DNA of 11,056 bases from an uncultured Veillonella sp. (lineage in GTDB: Bacteria > Bacillota > Negativicutes > Veillonellales > Veillonellaceae). Of the stretch, positions 1 through 7,075 are shown one piece after another. The DNA lies in the NCBI GenBank assembly GCA_915066865.1, contig CAJZEE010000072.1:1-11056 (forward strand), written 5' to 3'. How positions within the stretch are numbered: position 1 is the first letter of the stretch; every line of letters begins with the position of its first letter. A model generated the notes under the pieces. It saw only the letters and a list, made by a program, of their open reading frames with translations. It was not told the origin of the DNA and did not search any database. A program made the position numbers and the translations under genes.

Positions 1-32
1 TCTATCGTTTATTTTCTCATAAAATAGAAAAC

Positions 33-60
33 CAGGCTATAGAAAAAACCTAGTAGCCTG
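33..60. terminator. Bidirectional intrinsic terminator after hslO
   Basis: An inverted repeat pairs CAGGCTA (33-39) with TAGCCTG (54-60). It can be extended inward by TAG/CTA around a single bulged G, leaving a loop of about 7 nt. On the minus strand the hairpin is followed by GTTTTCTATTTT, which ends the hslO transcript that stops at 87. On the plus strand it is followed by TATTTTTT, so it could also stop a convergent gene lying left of the window. Confidence 0.8.
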
Positions 61-86
61 TATTTTTTCTACATATTATAAAGTTT

Positions 87-965
87 TTATTGAATTGGAC
101 CTTTTTGGGTGAACATATTTTGTAACTCTTCACGTGTGAAATGATATTTTTCATTACAATAATGGCAAACAAGCTCTGTTACGTCATCTTCCAAAATAGC
201 ATTCTTATCTTCTTCACGTAATGTCATTAGCACACTGGCAAAGCGATCACGACCACAACGACACTGGAAATGAATTGGTTCATTATATACTTCATTCACA
301 GTTAAACCATCGAGAACGCGTTCCATAAGACCTTTACCATCTGGATTTGCTTTCAAATATTCTGTAATAGGACCAAGTTCATTAATATTCTTTTCTACTT
401 GTGCTAATGCTTCATCTGTAGCATCCGGTAAGGCTTGTACGATAAAACCTCCAGCTACAACTGTATGGTAATCTGGATCTACTAATACACCTAAACTAAT
501 CGTAGACGGTACTTGTTCAGATGCATATAAATAATATGCCAAATCCTCTGCTACTTCACCACTTTGAATCGGGCTTGTAGAAGTATAGTCTTGCGCTAAT
601 TGTGTAAATCGCGTAACTTGTACTTCACCATTATGACCTACGGCAGCACCTACATCAAGCTTACCAGCATGCTTTAAAGGTACATCAACATGTGGCTCAT
701 CTACATAGCCTCGAACCGTATTATCAGAAAATGCATCTACGTGAACTACACCTAGTGGACCATCACCTTTAATACGAAGACTTACGTTTTCATGGTTTTT
801 AAAATCACCAGCCAACAAAATAGCTCCCGTCATAGCACGACCTAAAGCAGCTGTTGCTACAGGCCATAAATCATGACGTACACGAGCCGTTTCAACTGTA
901 TCTGTTGTTACAGCTAAAGACATACGAACCCCTTCTCGGGTTGTAAAACGTTTTATATAATCCAT
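87..965 (-). CDS. hslO: Hsp33, redox-regulated molecular chaperone
   Basis: Cytosolic holdase chaperone of the Hsp33 family, 292 aa, normal length. In this family oxidation releases zinc and switches on binding of unfolding proteins. The N-terminal part carries the family core, with SLRIKGDGPLG, the GKLDVGAAVGHNG stretch and YYLYASEQVPS. The C-terminal zinc switch is complete: Cys235-x-Cys237 and Cys267-x-x-Cys270, followed by NEKYHFTREEL as in Bacillus Hsp33. The ATG at 963-965 is preceded by ATAAGGA (974-980) with 8 nt spacing, and the protein begins MDY like the Bacillus homologue from memory, so this start is well supported. It is a single-gene unit with its own promoter and terminator, downstream of the riboflavin operon but separated from it by that operon's terminator. 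Nothing looks broken. Confidence 0.97.
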   Translation of the reverse strand: MDYIKRFTTREGVRMSLAVTTDTVETARVRHDLWPVATAALGRAMTGAILLAGDFKNHENVSLRIKGDGPLGVVHVDAFSDNTVRGYVDEPHVDVPLKHAGKLDVGAAVGHNGEVQVTRFTQLAQDYTSTSPIQSGEVAEDLAYYLYASEQVPSTISLGVLVDPDYHTVVAGGFIVQALPDATDEALAQVEKNINELGPITEYLKANPDGKGLMERVLDGLTVNEVYNEPIHFQCRCGRDRFASVLMTLREEDKNAILEDDVTELVCHYCNEKYHFTREELQNMFTQKGPIQ

Positions 966-1023
966 TCTATCATTCCTTATTTCTACTTATTTTATTAAGG
1001 TATTATTTTTATATTGCTTATAT

Positions 1024-1053
1024 AGTATATCATGTCAAATATTTAACTTTCAA
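1024..1053 (-). promoter_or_regulatory. Sigma-70-type promoter of hslO
   Basis: Read on the minus strand there is a -35 TTGAAA (1048-1053), an 18-nt spacer and a -10 TATACT (1024-1029), about 60 nt before the hslO ATG. An overlapping alternative uses TTGACA (1033-1038) as -35 with TATAAA or AATATA further downstream. Both lie after the ribH terminator, so hslO is probably transcribed on its own. This rests on motif matching only. Confidence 0.55.
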
Positions 1054-1119
1054 TAATAGAGAATATATGTTCGTCTAGTATGATTTAAAGTTAAAAGAAC
1101 ATATTTTCGATGATATAAA

Positions 1120-1149
1120 AACACTCAGTACCATAAGATACTGAGTGTT
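1120..1149 (-). terminator. Intrinsic terminator of the riboflavin operon
   Basis: An 11-bp perfect stem pairs AACACTCAGTA (1120-1130) with TACTGAGTGTT (1139-1149) around an 8-nt loop. On the minus strand it is followed by a run of T (TTTTTATATC). It begins about 11 nt after the ribH stop codon, so it marks the end of the ribD-ribE-ribBA-ribH transcript. Confidence 0.9.
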
Positions 1150-1160
1150 ATATACAATTC

Positions 1161-1622
1161 TTAGATTTGATCGATAAGATTAACCATTTCGATTGCACCC
1201 ATAGCACAATCATAACCTTTATTACCCGCTTTTGTACCAGCACGTTCAATAGCTTGCTCAATGTTTTCAGTAGTTACTACACCAAACATAACAGGAATAC
1301 CAGTTTCCAAAGATACATGTGCGATACCTTTAGCCACTTCGTTGCATACATAGTCATAATGAGTAGTGGCTCCACGAATAACAGCACCTACACAAATAAC
1401 TGCATCATAACGACCAGATAAAGCTGTTTTCTTAGCAATCAAAGGAATCTCATAAGCACCTGGAACCCAAATTACTGTAATATCCTCTTGTTTAACATCG
1501 TGACGAAGTAAACAATCTTCAGCGCCTCCGATTAATTTAGATGTAATGAACTCGTTGAAACGAGAACCGATAATAGCAAATTTCTTACCAGTACCTAATA
1601 AGTTACCTTCTTGAACCATCAT
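1161..1622 (-). CDS. ribH: 6,7-dimethyl-8-ribityllumazine synthase
   Basis: Lumazine synthase (beta subunit), 153 aa, full length. It condenses 5-amino-6-ribitylaminouracil with 3,4-dihydroxy-2-butanone 4-phosphate to give the lumazine used by RibE. Active-site positions match the Bacillus numbering: Phe22 in SRFNEFI, the PGAYE motif with Glu58, GAVIRGATTHYDYV with catalytic His88, and Arg127 in ERAGTKAGNKG. Such proteins usually assemble into pentamers or 60-mer capsids. The start is preceded by a near-perfect AGGAGGT (1630-1636), 7 nt before the first ATG and 10 nt before the second, so the protein may start at Met1 or Met2. It is the last gene of the operon, 69 nt after ribBA, and I see no separate promoter in that gap. 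Confidence 0.97.
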   Translation of the reverse strand: MMVQEGNLLGTGKKFAIIGSRFNEFITSKLIGGAEDCLLRHDVKQEDITVIWVPGAYEIPLIAKKTALSGRYDAVICVGAVIRGATTHYDYVCNEVAKGIAHVSLETGIPVMFGVVTTENIEQAIERAGTKAGNKGYDCAMGAIEMVNLIDQI

Positions 1623-1691
1623 TATGTTGACCTCCTCTATTCCATCTAAGGAAATATATATGTAACGACCGAGTTATATGGTGAAAGTTAA

Positions 1692-2894
1692 TTAGTCTTC
1701 TAACATATGACCCATTTTTTCTTCTTTTGTTTTTAAATAGCCTGCATTAAATTTATTTGCAGCAATGATGAGTGGTACACGGCTAGTTACATTGATTCCC
1801 CAATGTTCTAAGCCATGACGCTTTTCGGGATTGTTAGTTAATAAGCGGATGCTTTTAATACCCAAGAAACGGATAATTTGAGCCGCTAAGGAATATTCAC
1901 GCATATCTGCAGGGAAGCCTAATTGTTCATTTGCTTCTACTGTATCAAGGCCCTGTTCTTGTAATGCATAGGCTTTAATTTTATTGGTCAAACCAATGCC
2001 ACGGCCCTCTTGTCGCATATATACAACAACGCCTTTGCCTTCTTTTTCAATAGCGCGCAACGCATTGTCTAATTGTTCACCACAATCACAGCGCTTAGAA
2101 CCAAATACATCGCCTGTTAAACATTCAGAATGAATACGGACAAGCACATTGCTACAATCTTGAACATTACCCTTTACGATAGCTAAATGCTCTTTATGAT
2201 CTAATTCATTTTTAAATACAAAAATATTAAAATCACCAAATTTAGTAGGCAACTTAGAACAAGCACCAAGCTCAACCATATCTTCATGTTGTTTACGATA
2301 TTCAATAAGTTCTGCTACAGAAGCAATTTTCAAATCATGCTCCTTAGCAAATTTCATCAAATCAGGTAAACGGGCCATGTCACCATCATCTTTTGTAATT
2401 TCACAAATAACGGCAGCCTCCTGTAAACCTGCTAAACGGCAAAGGTCGATAGATGCCTCAGTATGACCTTGACGTACCAGTACACCGCCCTCTTTATATA
2501 CAAGTGGGAATACGTGCCCTGGACGACGGAAGTCTTGAGGTTTCGCATTAGGATCTAATAGTTTTTGAATTGTATAAGCACGCTCTGCAGGAGACACGCC
2601 TGTTGTAGTATCTACATGATCCACAGTCACAGTAAAAGCAGTTTCATGGTTATCAGTATTTTTGGTAACCATTGCAGGAATGCCAAGTTTTTCTAACGCT
2701 TCGCGGCGCATAGGCGTACATACGATACCGCGGGCGTATTTAACCATGAAGTTAATATTTTCTTGCGTCGCAAACTCTGCAGCAATGATAAGATCGCCTT
2801 CGTTTTCACGGCTTTCATCATCAACGATAATAACAGGTTTACCAGCTTTAAGGTCTTGTAAGACCTCATTAATAGAATGTAATTGTTCGCTCAT
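1692..2894 (-). CDS. ribBA: Bifunctional DHBP synthase / GTP cyclohydrolase II
   Basis: Fusion enzyme of 400 aa supplying both precursors of riboflavin. Residues 1 to about 202 are 3,4-dihydroxy-2-butanone 4-phosphate synthase, acting on ribulose 5-phosphate. Its acidic metal/substrate loop DDESRENEGD lies at 25-34 and HTEASIDLCRLAG at 144-156. Residues about 205-400 are GTP cyclohydrolase II. Its zinc ligands are Cys258, Cys269 and Cys271 (HSECLTGDVFGSKRCDCGEQL region), the RQEGRGIGL loop is at 294-302, and LLTNNPEK follows. Both active sites look intact. AAGGAG within 2902-2908 sits 7 nt before the ATG, inside the 15-nt gap after the ribE stop, which suggests translational coupling. The gene fusion and its position in the operon match Bacillus ribA. 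Confidence 0.97.
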   Translation of the reverse strand: MSEQLHSINEVLQDLKAGKPVIIVDDESRENEGDLIIAAEFATQENINFMVKYARGIVCTPMRREALEKLGIPAMVTKNTDNHETAFTVTVDHVDTTTGVSPAERAYTIQKLLDPNAKPQDFRRPGHVFPLVYKEGGVLVRQGHTEASIDLCRLAGLQEAAVICEITKDDGDMARLPDLMKFAKEHDLKIASVAELIEYRKQHEDMVELGACSKLPTKFGDFNIFVFKNELDHKEHLAIVKGNVQDCSNVLVRIHSECLTGDVFGSKRCDCGEQLDNALRAIEKEGKGVVVYMRQEGRGIGLTNKIKAYALQEQGLDTVEANEQLGFPADMREYSLAAQIIRFLGIKSIRLLTNNPEKRHGLEHWGINVTSRVPLIIAANKFNAGYLKTKEEKMGHMLED

Positions 2895-2909
2895 AGGAAC
2901 GCTCCTTAC

Positions 2910-3566
2910 TTATATAAATCCATTCTCTACTAAGAGGGATTGCATAGATTTTTTAGGCTTTTCTTCGGTAGGTTCACTACCAAGATTCATAAAATGACGA
3001 ATATATCGTCCAGCAATATCCGTTTCTAAATTGACCTCTGTTCCAATATGAGCAAAACCTAAAATGGTTTCACTCAAAGTGTGAGGAATGATAGAGACGG
3101 AAAAACTACTGTCTGTTCGTCGCATAATTGTGAGGCTAATTCCATCGATGGTAATGGAGCCCTTATAGATAACATAATCCATAACAGATTTTGGAGCTTC
3201 GATAGTAAAGATAATGGCATTATCGGTTTGTTCACGATTAATAATACGACCTGTACCATCTACATGGCCTGCCACAATATGACCACCAAATCTACCATTA
3301 GCAAGCATAGATCGCTCTAAGTTGACTGGTTGATGGACTTTCAAATTAGTAAACGTAGTCATCTTAATGGATTCTGGCATCACATCCGCTGTAAATATAC
3401 TATTGCCAATCGTTGTGGCCGTCAAGCACACCCCATTAACAGCTACGGAATCACCAACTTTTAAATCGCTAAAAATTTTTTCTCCTCGAATTGTTATGGC
3501 TAAGGATTTAGGGCCCTTTTTTATGTTTTCGATGCGGCCGATTTCTTCAACGATTCCCGTGAACAT
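2910..3566 (-). CDS. ribE: Riboflavin synthase, alpha subunit
   Basis: Riboflavin synthase, 218 aa, which dismutates two molecules of dimethylribityllumazine into riboflavin and the RibH substrate. The duplicated beta-barrel is visible. Copy one begins MFTGIVEEIG and contains VGDSVAVNGVCLT (37-49, with the family Cys at 47). Copy two contains GGHIVAGHVDGTGRI (94-108) and KGSITIDGISLT (135-146). The frame is open 33 nt further upstream, but I chose the ATG at 3564-3566. The family always begins MFTGI, and AAGGAGG (3574-3580) lies 7 nt before that ATG, whereas the upstream ATG has no ribosome site and would translate the Shine-Dalgarno sequence. The start lies inside the end of ribD (20-bp overlap). 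The symbol follows Bacillus-style usage for the alpha subunit; other naming schemes use ribC or ribB. Confidence 0.96.
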   Translation of the reverse strand: MFTGIVEEIGRIENIKKGPKSLAITIRGEKIFSDLKVGDSVAVNGVCLTATTIGNSIFTADVMPESIKMTTFTNLKVHQPVNLERSMLANGRFGGHIVAGHVDGTGRIINREQTDNAIIFTIEAPKSVMDYVIYKGSITIDGISLTIMRRTDSSFSVSIIPHTLSETILGFAHIGTEVNLETDIAGRYIRHFMNLGSEPTEEKPKKSMQSLLVENGFI

Positions 3567-4761
3567 AAGCGCCCCTCCTTCCTTGACGATATGCTTCAAT
3601 GCGAATGTTATTATCTAATACTTTAGTCTTGGTGAAAGTTAATTGCGGTGAAACCTCTAAACTTTCAAAACCTCGACCTCCTACAGCAGGTGTTGCATCG
3701 TTACCACCAATAATGGTATTTCCAATATATGTTACGACCTTATCAAAGTTCTTCGTTTCCACAAAGGAACTGATAATTGCAGATCCACCTTCAACAAGAA
3801 TAGATGTGTAACCTAGTTCACCTAGTTTTCTAAGAATATCATCGATAGATAATTTCTTAATATCTATGACAATGTCTGTGCTCTTGCTTTTACGAGTAGA
3901 AATAGATTCTACTACGGTTACTTGAGCACCAACTTGTTCTAAGGCTTGTATCCGATCCTTAGGACAACCTTTAGATACGAATATATGAATCTTACGATTA
4001 TTTATTTCAAAGACGCGACTAGTAGTAGGTGTTCTACCAAGACTATCCAAGATAATTACATCTGGTTGATGAATCGTAATCGGTTCATCAAGTATGCTTT
4101 TATCTAATAACGCATCTGATAATTCACTATCCGTTAAACGACAATTTAACTGTGGATTATCTGCCAAAATTGTACCAATTCCAACAAGCATGGCATCATG
4201 CGTGGCACGTAACACATGTCCATCGCGACGAGAGGACTCATTTGTAATCCATTGAGATTGTCCAGTAGATGTAGCAATTTTCCCATCTAGTGACATAGCA
4301 CTTTTTAGAGTGACAAAAGGCTTACCTGTCTGTATATAGGTAAAGAAATGCTCATTTAGTTCAGCACATTCATCACTACATACGGGGCAAACAACCTCAA
4401 TACCTGCTTCACGAAGTAACTCCATTCCCTTTCCAGAAACTAGTGGATTTGGATCTGTACTACCTACTATTACTTTAGCTATACCAGCCTCAATGATACG
4501 AAGCGCACAAGGTGGTGTTTTTCCATAATGGGAACATGGCTCTAATGTTACGTATAAAGTAGCACCTTTGGCATTATCACCTGCTTGATTTAGTGCATGC
4601 ACCTCAGCATGAGCTGTACCAGCTTTATGGTGATAACCTTCACCGATTATTGTATTATCTTTTACCACAACAGCACCAACCAAAGGATTTGGTGAGGTGT
4701 GACCTGTGGCTAATTTTGCCAGTTCAATGGCGCGCTTCATATATACTACGTCATCCACCAT
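3547..4761 (-). CDS. ribD: Bifunctional riboflavin deaminase/reductase
   Basis: RibD, 404 aa, carries out the second and third steps of riboflavin synthesis. Residues 1 to about 145 form the cytidine-deaminase-like domain, with zinc ligands His51 (in HAEVHAL, with proton-shuttling Glu53), Cys76 and Cys85 (PCSHYGKTPPC). Residues about 146-390 form the dihydrofolate-reductase-like domain, with PFVTLKSAMSLDGKIAT, NPQLNCR and the LVEGG motif at 322-326. It is the first gene after the FMN riboswitch. Start choice is uncertain. The GAGG core (4766-4769) is only 4 nt from the ATG at 4759-4761 but 7 nt from the in-frame GTG at 4756-4758, so Val2 could be the real first codon. The usual family ending, IRIEAY, is followed by 13 extra residues, because the frame runs through the ribE Shine-Dalgarno and start. 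Confidence 0.96.
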   Translation of the reverse strand: MVDDVVYMKRAIELAKLATGHTSPNPLVGAVVVKDNTIIGEGYHHKAGTAHAEVHALNQAGDNAKGATLYVTLEPCSHYGKTPPCALRIIEAGIAKVIVGSTDPNPLVSGKGMELLREAGIEVVCPVCSDECAELNEHFFTYIQTGKPFVTLKSAMSLDGKIATSTGQSQWITNESSRRDGHVLRATHDAMLVGIGTILADNPQLNCRLTDSELSDALLDKSILDEPITIHQPDVIILDSLGRTPTTSRVFEINNRKIHIFVSKGCPKDRIQALEQVGAQVTVVESISTRKSKSTDIVIDIKKLSIDDILRKLGELGYTSILVEGGSAIISSFVETKNFDKVVTYIGNTIIGGNDATPAVGGRGFESLEVSPQLTFTKTKVLDNNIRIEAYRQGRRGAYVHGNR

Positions 4762-4770
4762 ATCACCTCA

Positions 4771-4798
4771 ATAAAAAAAGGACTATTACATAGTCCTT
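4771..4798 (-). terminator. Riboswitch expression platform: attenuator hairpin
   Basis: Read on the minus strand, AAGGACTA (4791-4798) and TAGTCCTT (4778-4785) pair as a perfect 8-bp stem with a 5-nt loop, followed at once by a T tract (7 T in a row, counting the last two stem bases). It sits between the FMN aptamer and the ribD ribosome site, so it is best read as the transcription-stop arm of the riboswitch. A possible antiterminator is AGTCTGG in the 3' part of the aptamer (4845-4851) pairing with CCAAGGACT (4792-4800), 7 pairs with a 2-nt bulge. That partner is my inference. Confidence 0.85.
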
Positions 4799-4832
4799 GG
4801 GTCATCATAAATGCGCACAACAAACGTGCCTC

Positions 4833-4940
4833 GTCTTTTCTCATCCAGACTCTACTGTCGGTATCGGAATTGCACCGATTCATACCAAAAAGGTTCGCGG
4901 ACTTTACCGCCGGTAAGGAATTTCACCTATCCCCAAAGAC
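4833..4940 (-). ncRNA. FMN riboswitch aptamer (RFN element)
   Basis: The minus strand carries the conserved blocks of the FMN aptamer in order: GGTGAAATTCC (4917-4927), ACCGGCGGTAAA (4903-4914) followed by GTCCGCGA, then the GGTGCAATTCCGATACCGAC block, and finally AGAGTCTGGATGAGA at the 3' side (within 4839-4854). Closing helix P1 can form from GTCTTT (4935-4940) and AAAGAC (4833-4838). It lies in the leader of ribD, so FMN binding should repress the whole riboflavin operon. In this RNA class ligand binding lets the downstream terminator form. Confidence 0.97.
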
Positions 4941-4963
4941 TTATCTATTTTGTTTATGAATTA

Positions 4964-4992
4964 ATAGTAACACTTTTATTAATGTTATGCAA
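4964..4992 (-). promoter_or_regulatory. Promoter of the rib operon
   Basis: On the minus strand: -35 TTGCAT (4987-4992), a 17-nt spacer and -10 TACTAT (4964-4969). The -10 is preceded by TGT, giving an extended -10. Transcription would start near 4957, about 17 nt before the riboswitch P1 helix and about 195 nt before ribD, which is the expected geometry for a riboswitch leader. Confidence 0.7.
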
Positions 4993-5237
4993 GAATAATA
5001 GTTTTGTATTGAGAAAGAATATTAAATAATTTAATTAAAATATAATTTTTAGAACACAAATACTAGAACAATATAAATAATAATATATATTTACTTTTAA
5101 TATAAACATATATAAACTATGTATACAGTAAATAGTAACTTTTATCACATAATTACAAGTTAAACAAGTCTAATATAGTATATATGGTTTGGATAACCAT
5201 ATTTTAATGATAGTAATTATTAAATATAGGTGATAAT
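4993..5237. other. AT-rich divergent intergenic region before poxB
   Basis: This stretch lies between the rib promoter and poxB and holds no convincing gene. It is very AT-rich, so many sequences resemble a -10 box. Plus-strand promoter candidates for poxB include TTACAA (5153-5158) with TATAGT (5174-5179) at a short 15-nt spacing, and TTGAGA (5009-5014) with TAATTA (5032-5037) at 17 nt. I cannot decide between them. TAGAACA occurs twice (5050-5056 and 5064-5070), spaced 14 bp start to start. The clearest element is the inverted repeat at 5182-5202, listed separately. The poxB ribosome site AGGTG (5228-5232) lies 5 nt before its ATG. Confidence 0.5.
5182..5202. promoter_or_regulatory. Inverted repeat, candidate operator for poxB
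   Basis: A perfect 8-bp dyad, ATATGGTT and AACCATAT, is separated by 5 nt (TGGAT). It lies 36-56 bp before the poxB start codon and just downstream of a possible -10 at 5174-5179, a common operator position. The symmetric halves would suit a dimeric repressor or activator. A weak leader hairpin is the alternative, but it would have only four GC pairs and a short T run. Confidence 0.4.
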
Positions 5238-6980
5238 ATGGCAAAAAAACGAATTTCTGATGTACTTATAGAAGTCTTAGCCAATGCGGGCATCGAACGC
5301 ATTTACGGTATCACTGGAGATAGTCTAAACTCTGTAAATGATAGTTTACGCCGCAATGGTAAAATTGCTTTTGAACATGTACGACATGAAGAAACAGCAG
5401 CCTTTGCTGCCGGTGCAGAAGCATCCCTAACTCATAAACTAACTGTATGTGCTGGTAGCTCTGGTCCTGGCAACTTACACTTGATTAATGGTCTCTTCGA
5501 CTGCCATCGCAATCGTGTTCCAGTATTGGCCATTGCTTCTCACATTCCTCAATCTGAAGTAGGTTTGAACTATTTTCAAGAAACACATCCAGAAAATCTA
5601 TTCAAAGAATGTTCTTGTTTCTGCGAACTTGTATCCAATCCTAAGCAAATGCCGGAAATTCTATTCCGTGCTATGAACGCTGCTGTTGGTAACCAAGATG
5701 TTGCTGTTATCGTTCTTCCTGGGGACGTTGCAGTTATGGAAATGGAAATTGATGAATTACCTGTGTGGAACCCACCTCGTTTACCTCATATCGTTCCACA
5801 ACGAGAAGATATTGAAGAAATGGCGGCTCATTTAGAAACAGGCAAACGTATTACCCTATTCTGTGGTGCCGGCTGTGAAGGTGCTCATGACGAAGTAGTA
5901 GAATTAGCAAAACGCTTACAAGCACCGGTTGTACATGCTTTCAGAGGTAAAGAATGGGTTGAATGGGATAATCCATATGATGTAGGTATGACTGGCCTAT
6001 TAGGCTATACATCTGGCTACCGTGCTATTGAACAATGTGATACATTGGTAATGCTTGGTACAGACTTCCCTTACCGTCCATTCTATCCAGAAAATGCGAA
6101 AGTAATACAAGTAGATAGAGATCCTAGCGCTTTAGGTCGTCGCGTACCTCTTACACAAGGTATCATTGGTACTGTAAAAGATACGTTAAAAGAATTATTA
6201 CCTCTTGTAGGCCAACGTGGTGATACTGAATTTATTGATACTGTACGTAAAGCATATACAAAATTTAGAGCTGATTTAGATAGTTATGCCGTAGCTGAAC
6301 CAGATGGTGTAGCAATTCACCCTCAATACTTCGTAAATCGCCTCAATAAACTAACAGCAGAAGACGCAATCTTTACCTTTGACGTAGGTACTCCAGTTAT
6401 TTGGACTGCTCGTCACTTAAAAACAAATGGTAAACGTCGCATCTTAGGTTCCTATAACCATGGGTCTATGGCGAATGCTATGATGCATGCTATTGGCGCT
6501 CAAAATGCATGTCCTAACCGTCAAGTCATCTCCCTCTCTGGTGATGGTGGCTTTACAATGATGATGGGCGAAATGTTAACATTAAAACAACTTAACTTAC
6601 CTGTTAAAATCTTTGTATTCAATAACGAAGAACTTAGCTTTATCGCTATGGAAATGAAAGCTTCTGGTTATCTAGACTACGCTACAGACTTTGTAAATCC
6701 AGATTTCGGTAAACTTGCTGAAGCTGCTGGTATCAAAGGTGTGAGCATTCATAACTCTAGCGAAGTTGATGAAAAAATCATGGAAGCCCTTAACCATAAT
6801 GGCCCAGTCATCGTTAATGTTCGCGTAGATAAACAAGAACTTGCTATGCCTCCTAAAATTGCATATCAACAAGCTAAGGGCTTCAGCAAATACTTGATCA
6901 ATGCAATCCTTGATGGCCGTGGTACAGAGCTTAAAGAAATGGCCAAAACAAACTGGATGAAATATAAATCCCTATACTAA
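5238..6980 (+). CDS. poxB: Pyruvate oxidase (quinone-dependent, PoxB type)
   Basis: ThDP- and FAD-dependent flavoenzyme, 580 aa, predicted to oxidise pyruvate to acetate and CO2 and pass electrons to membrane quinone. Domains follow the usual order: pyrimidine-binding (about 1-175, catalytic Glu51 in RHEETAAFAAG, then CAGSSGPGNLHLINGLFDCHRN in two parts), FAD-binding middle domain (about 183-340, HAFRGKEWVEWDNPYDVGMTG region), and ThDP-binding (about 360-535, GDGG at 435-438 and Asn462-Asn463). Residues 546-572 strongly resemble the C-terminal lipid-binding segment of Escherichia PoxB (AKGFSKYL, AKTNWM). That favours the quinone-linked enzyme over the soluble, H2O2-forming oxidase of lactobacilli and streptococci, although the acceptor is inferred. 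The tail continues a few residues further and ends MKYKSLY. Start: ATG with AGGTG 5 nt upstream. It is monocistronic and divergent from the rib operon that provides its flavin. Confidence 0.92.
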   Translation: MAKKRISDVLIEVLANAGIERIYGITGDSLNSVNDSLRRNGKIAFEHVRHEETAAFAAGAEASLTHKLTVCAGSSGPGNLHLINGLFDCHRNRVPVLAIASHIPQSEVGLNYFQETHPENLFKECSCFCELVSNPKQMPEILFRAMNAAVGNQDVAVIVLPGDVAVMEMEIDELPVWNPPRLPHIVPQREDIEEMAAHLETGKRITLFCGAGCEGAHDEVVELAKRLQAPVVHAFRGKEWVEWDNPYDVGMTGLLGYTSGYRAIEQCDTLVMLGTDFPYRPFYPENAKVIQVDRDPSALGRRVPLTQGIIGTVKDTLKELLPLVGQRGDTEFIDTVRKAYTKFRADLDSYAVAEPDGVAIHPQYFVNRLNKLTAEDAIFTFDVGTPVIWTARHLKTNGKRRILGSYNHGSMANAMMHAIGAQNACPNRQVISLSGDGGFTMMMGEMLTLKQLNLPVKIFVFNNEELSFIAMEMKASGYLDYATDFVNPDFGKLAEAAGIKGVSIHNSSEVDEKIMEALNHNGPVIVNVRVDKQELAMPPKIAYQQAKGFSKYLINAILDGRGTELKEMAKTNWMKYKSLY

Positions 6981-7030
6981 TATTGCCAATTTACAAAATC
7001 TGCCAAAATAAATAAACTGCAAAACTTTCA

Positions 7031-7064
7031 AAAAGAGGCGTCATCAAATGATGACACCTCTTTT
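7031..7064. terminator. Bidirectional terminator between poxB and convergent genes
   Basis: A long hairpin: AAAAGAGG pairs with CCTCTTTT (7031-7038 with 7057-7064) and GTCATC with GATGAC (7040-7045 with 7050-7055). There is one C/A mismatch between the two stem segments and a 4-nt loop. It is flanked by A on the left and T on the right, so it works for poxB on the plus strand and for the minus-strand gene ending at 7076. Confidence 0.9.
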
Positions 7065-7075
7065 ATTGCATAATT

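Noticed and set aside
3567..3599. Upstream ATG extending ribE by 11 residues
   Set aside because: The extension would translate the Shine-Dalgarno sequence, and family members begin at MFTGI.
4811..5029. Plus-strand open frame of 72 codons across the riboswitch and rib promoter
   Set aside because: It is the complement of the FMN aptamer, has no ribosome site, and its product has no coherent protein character.
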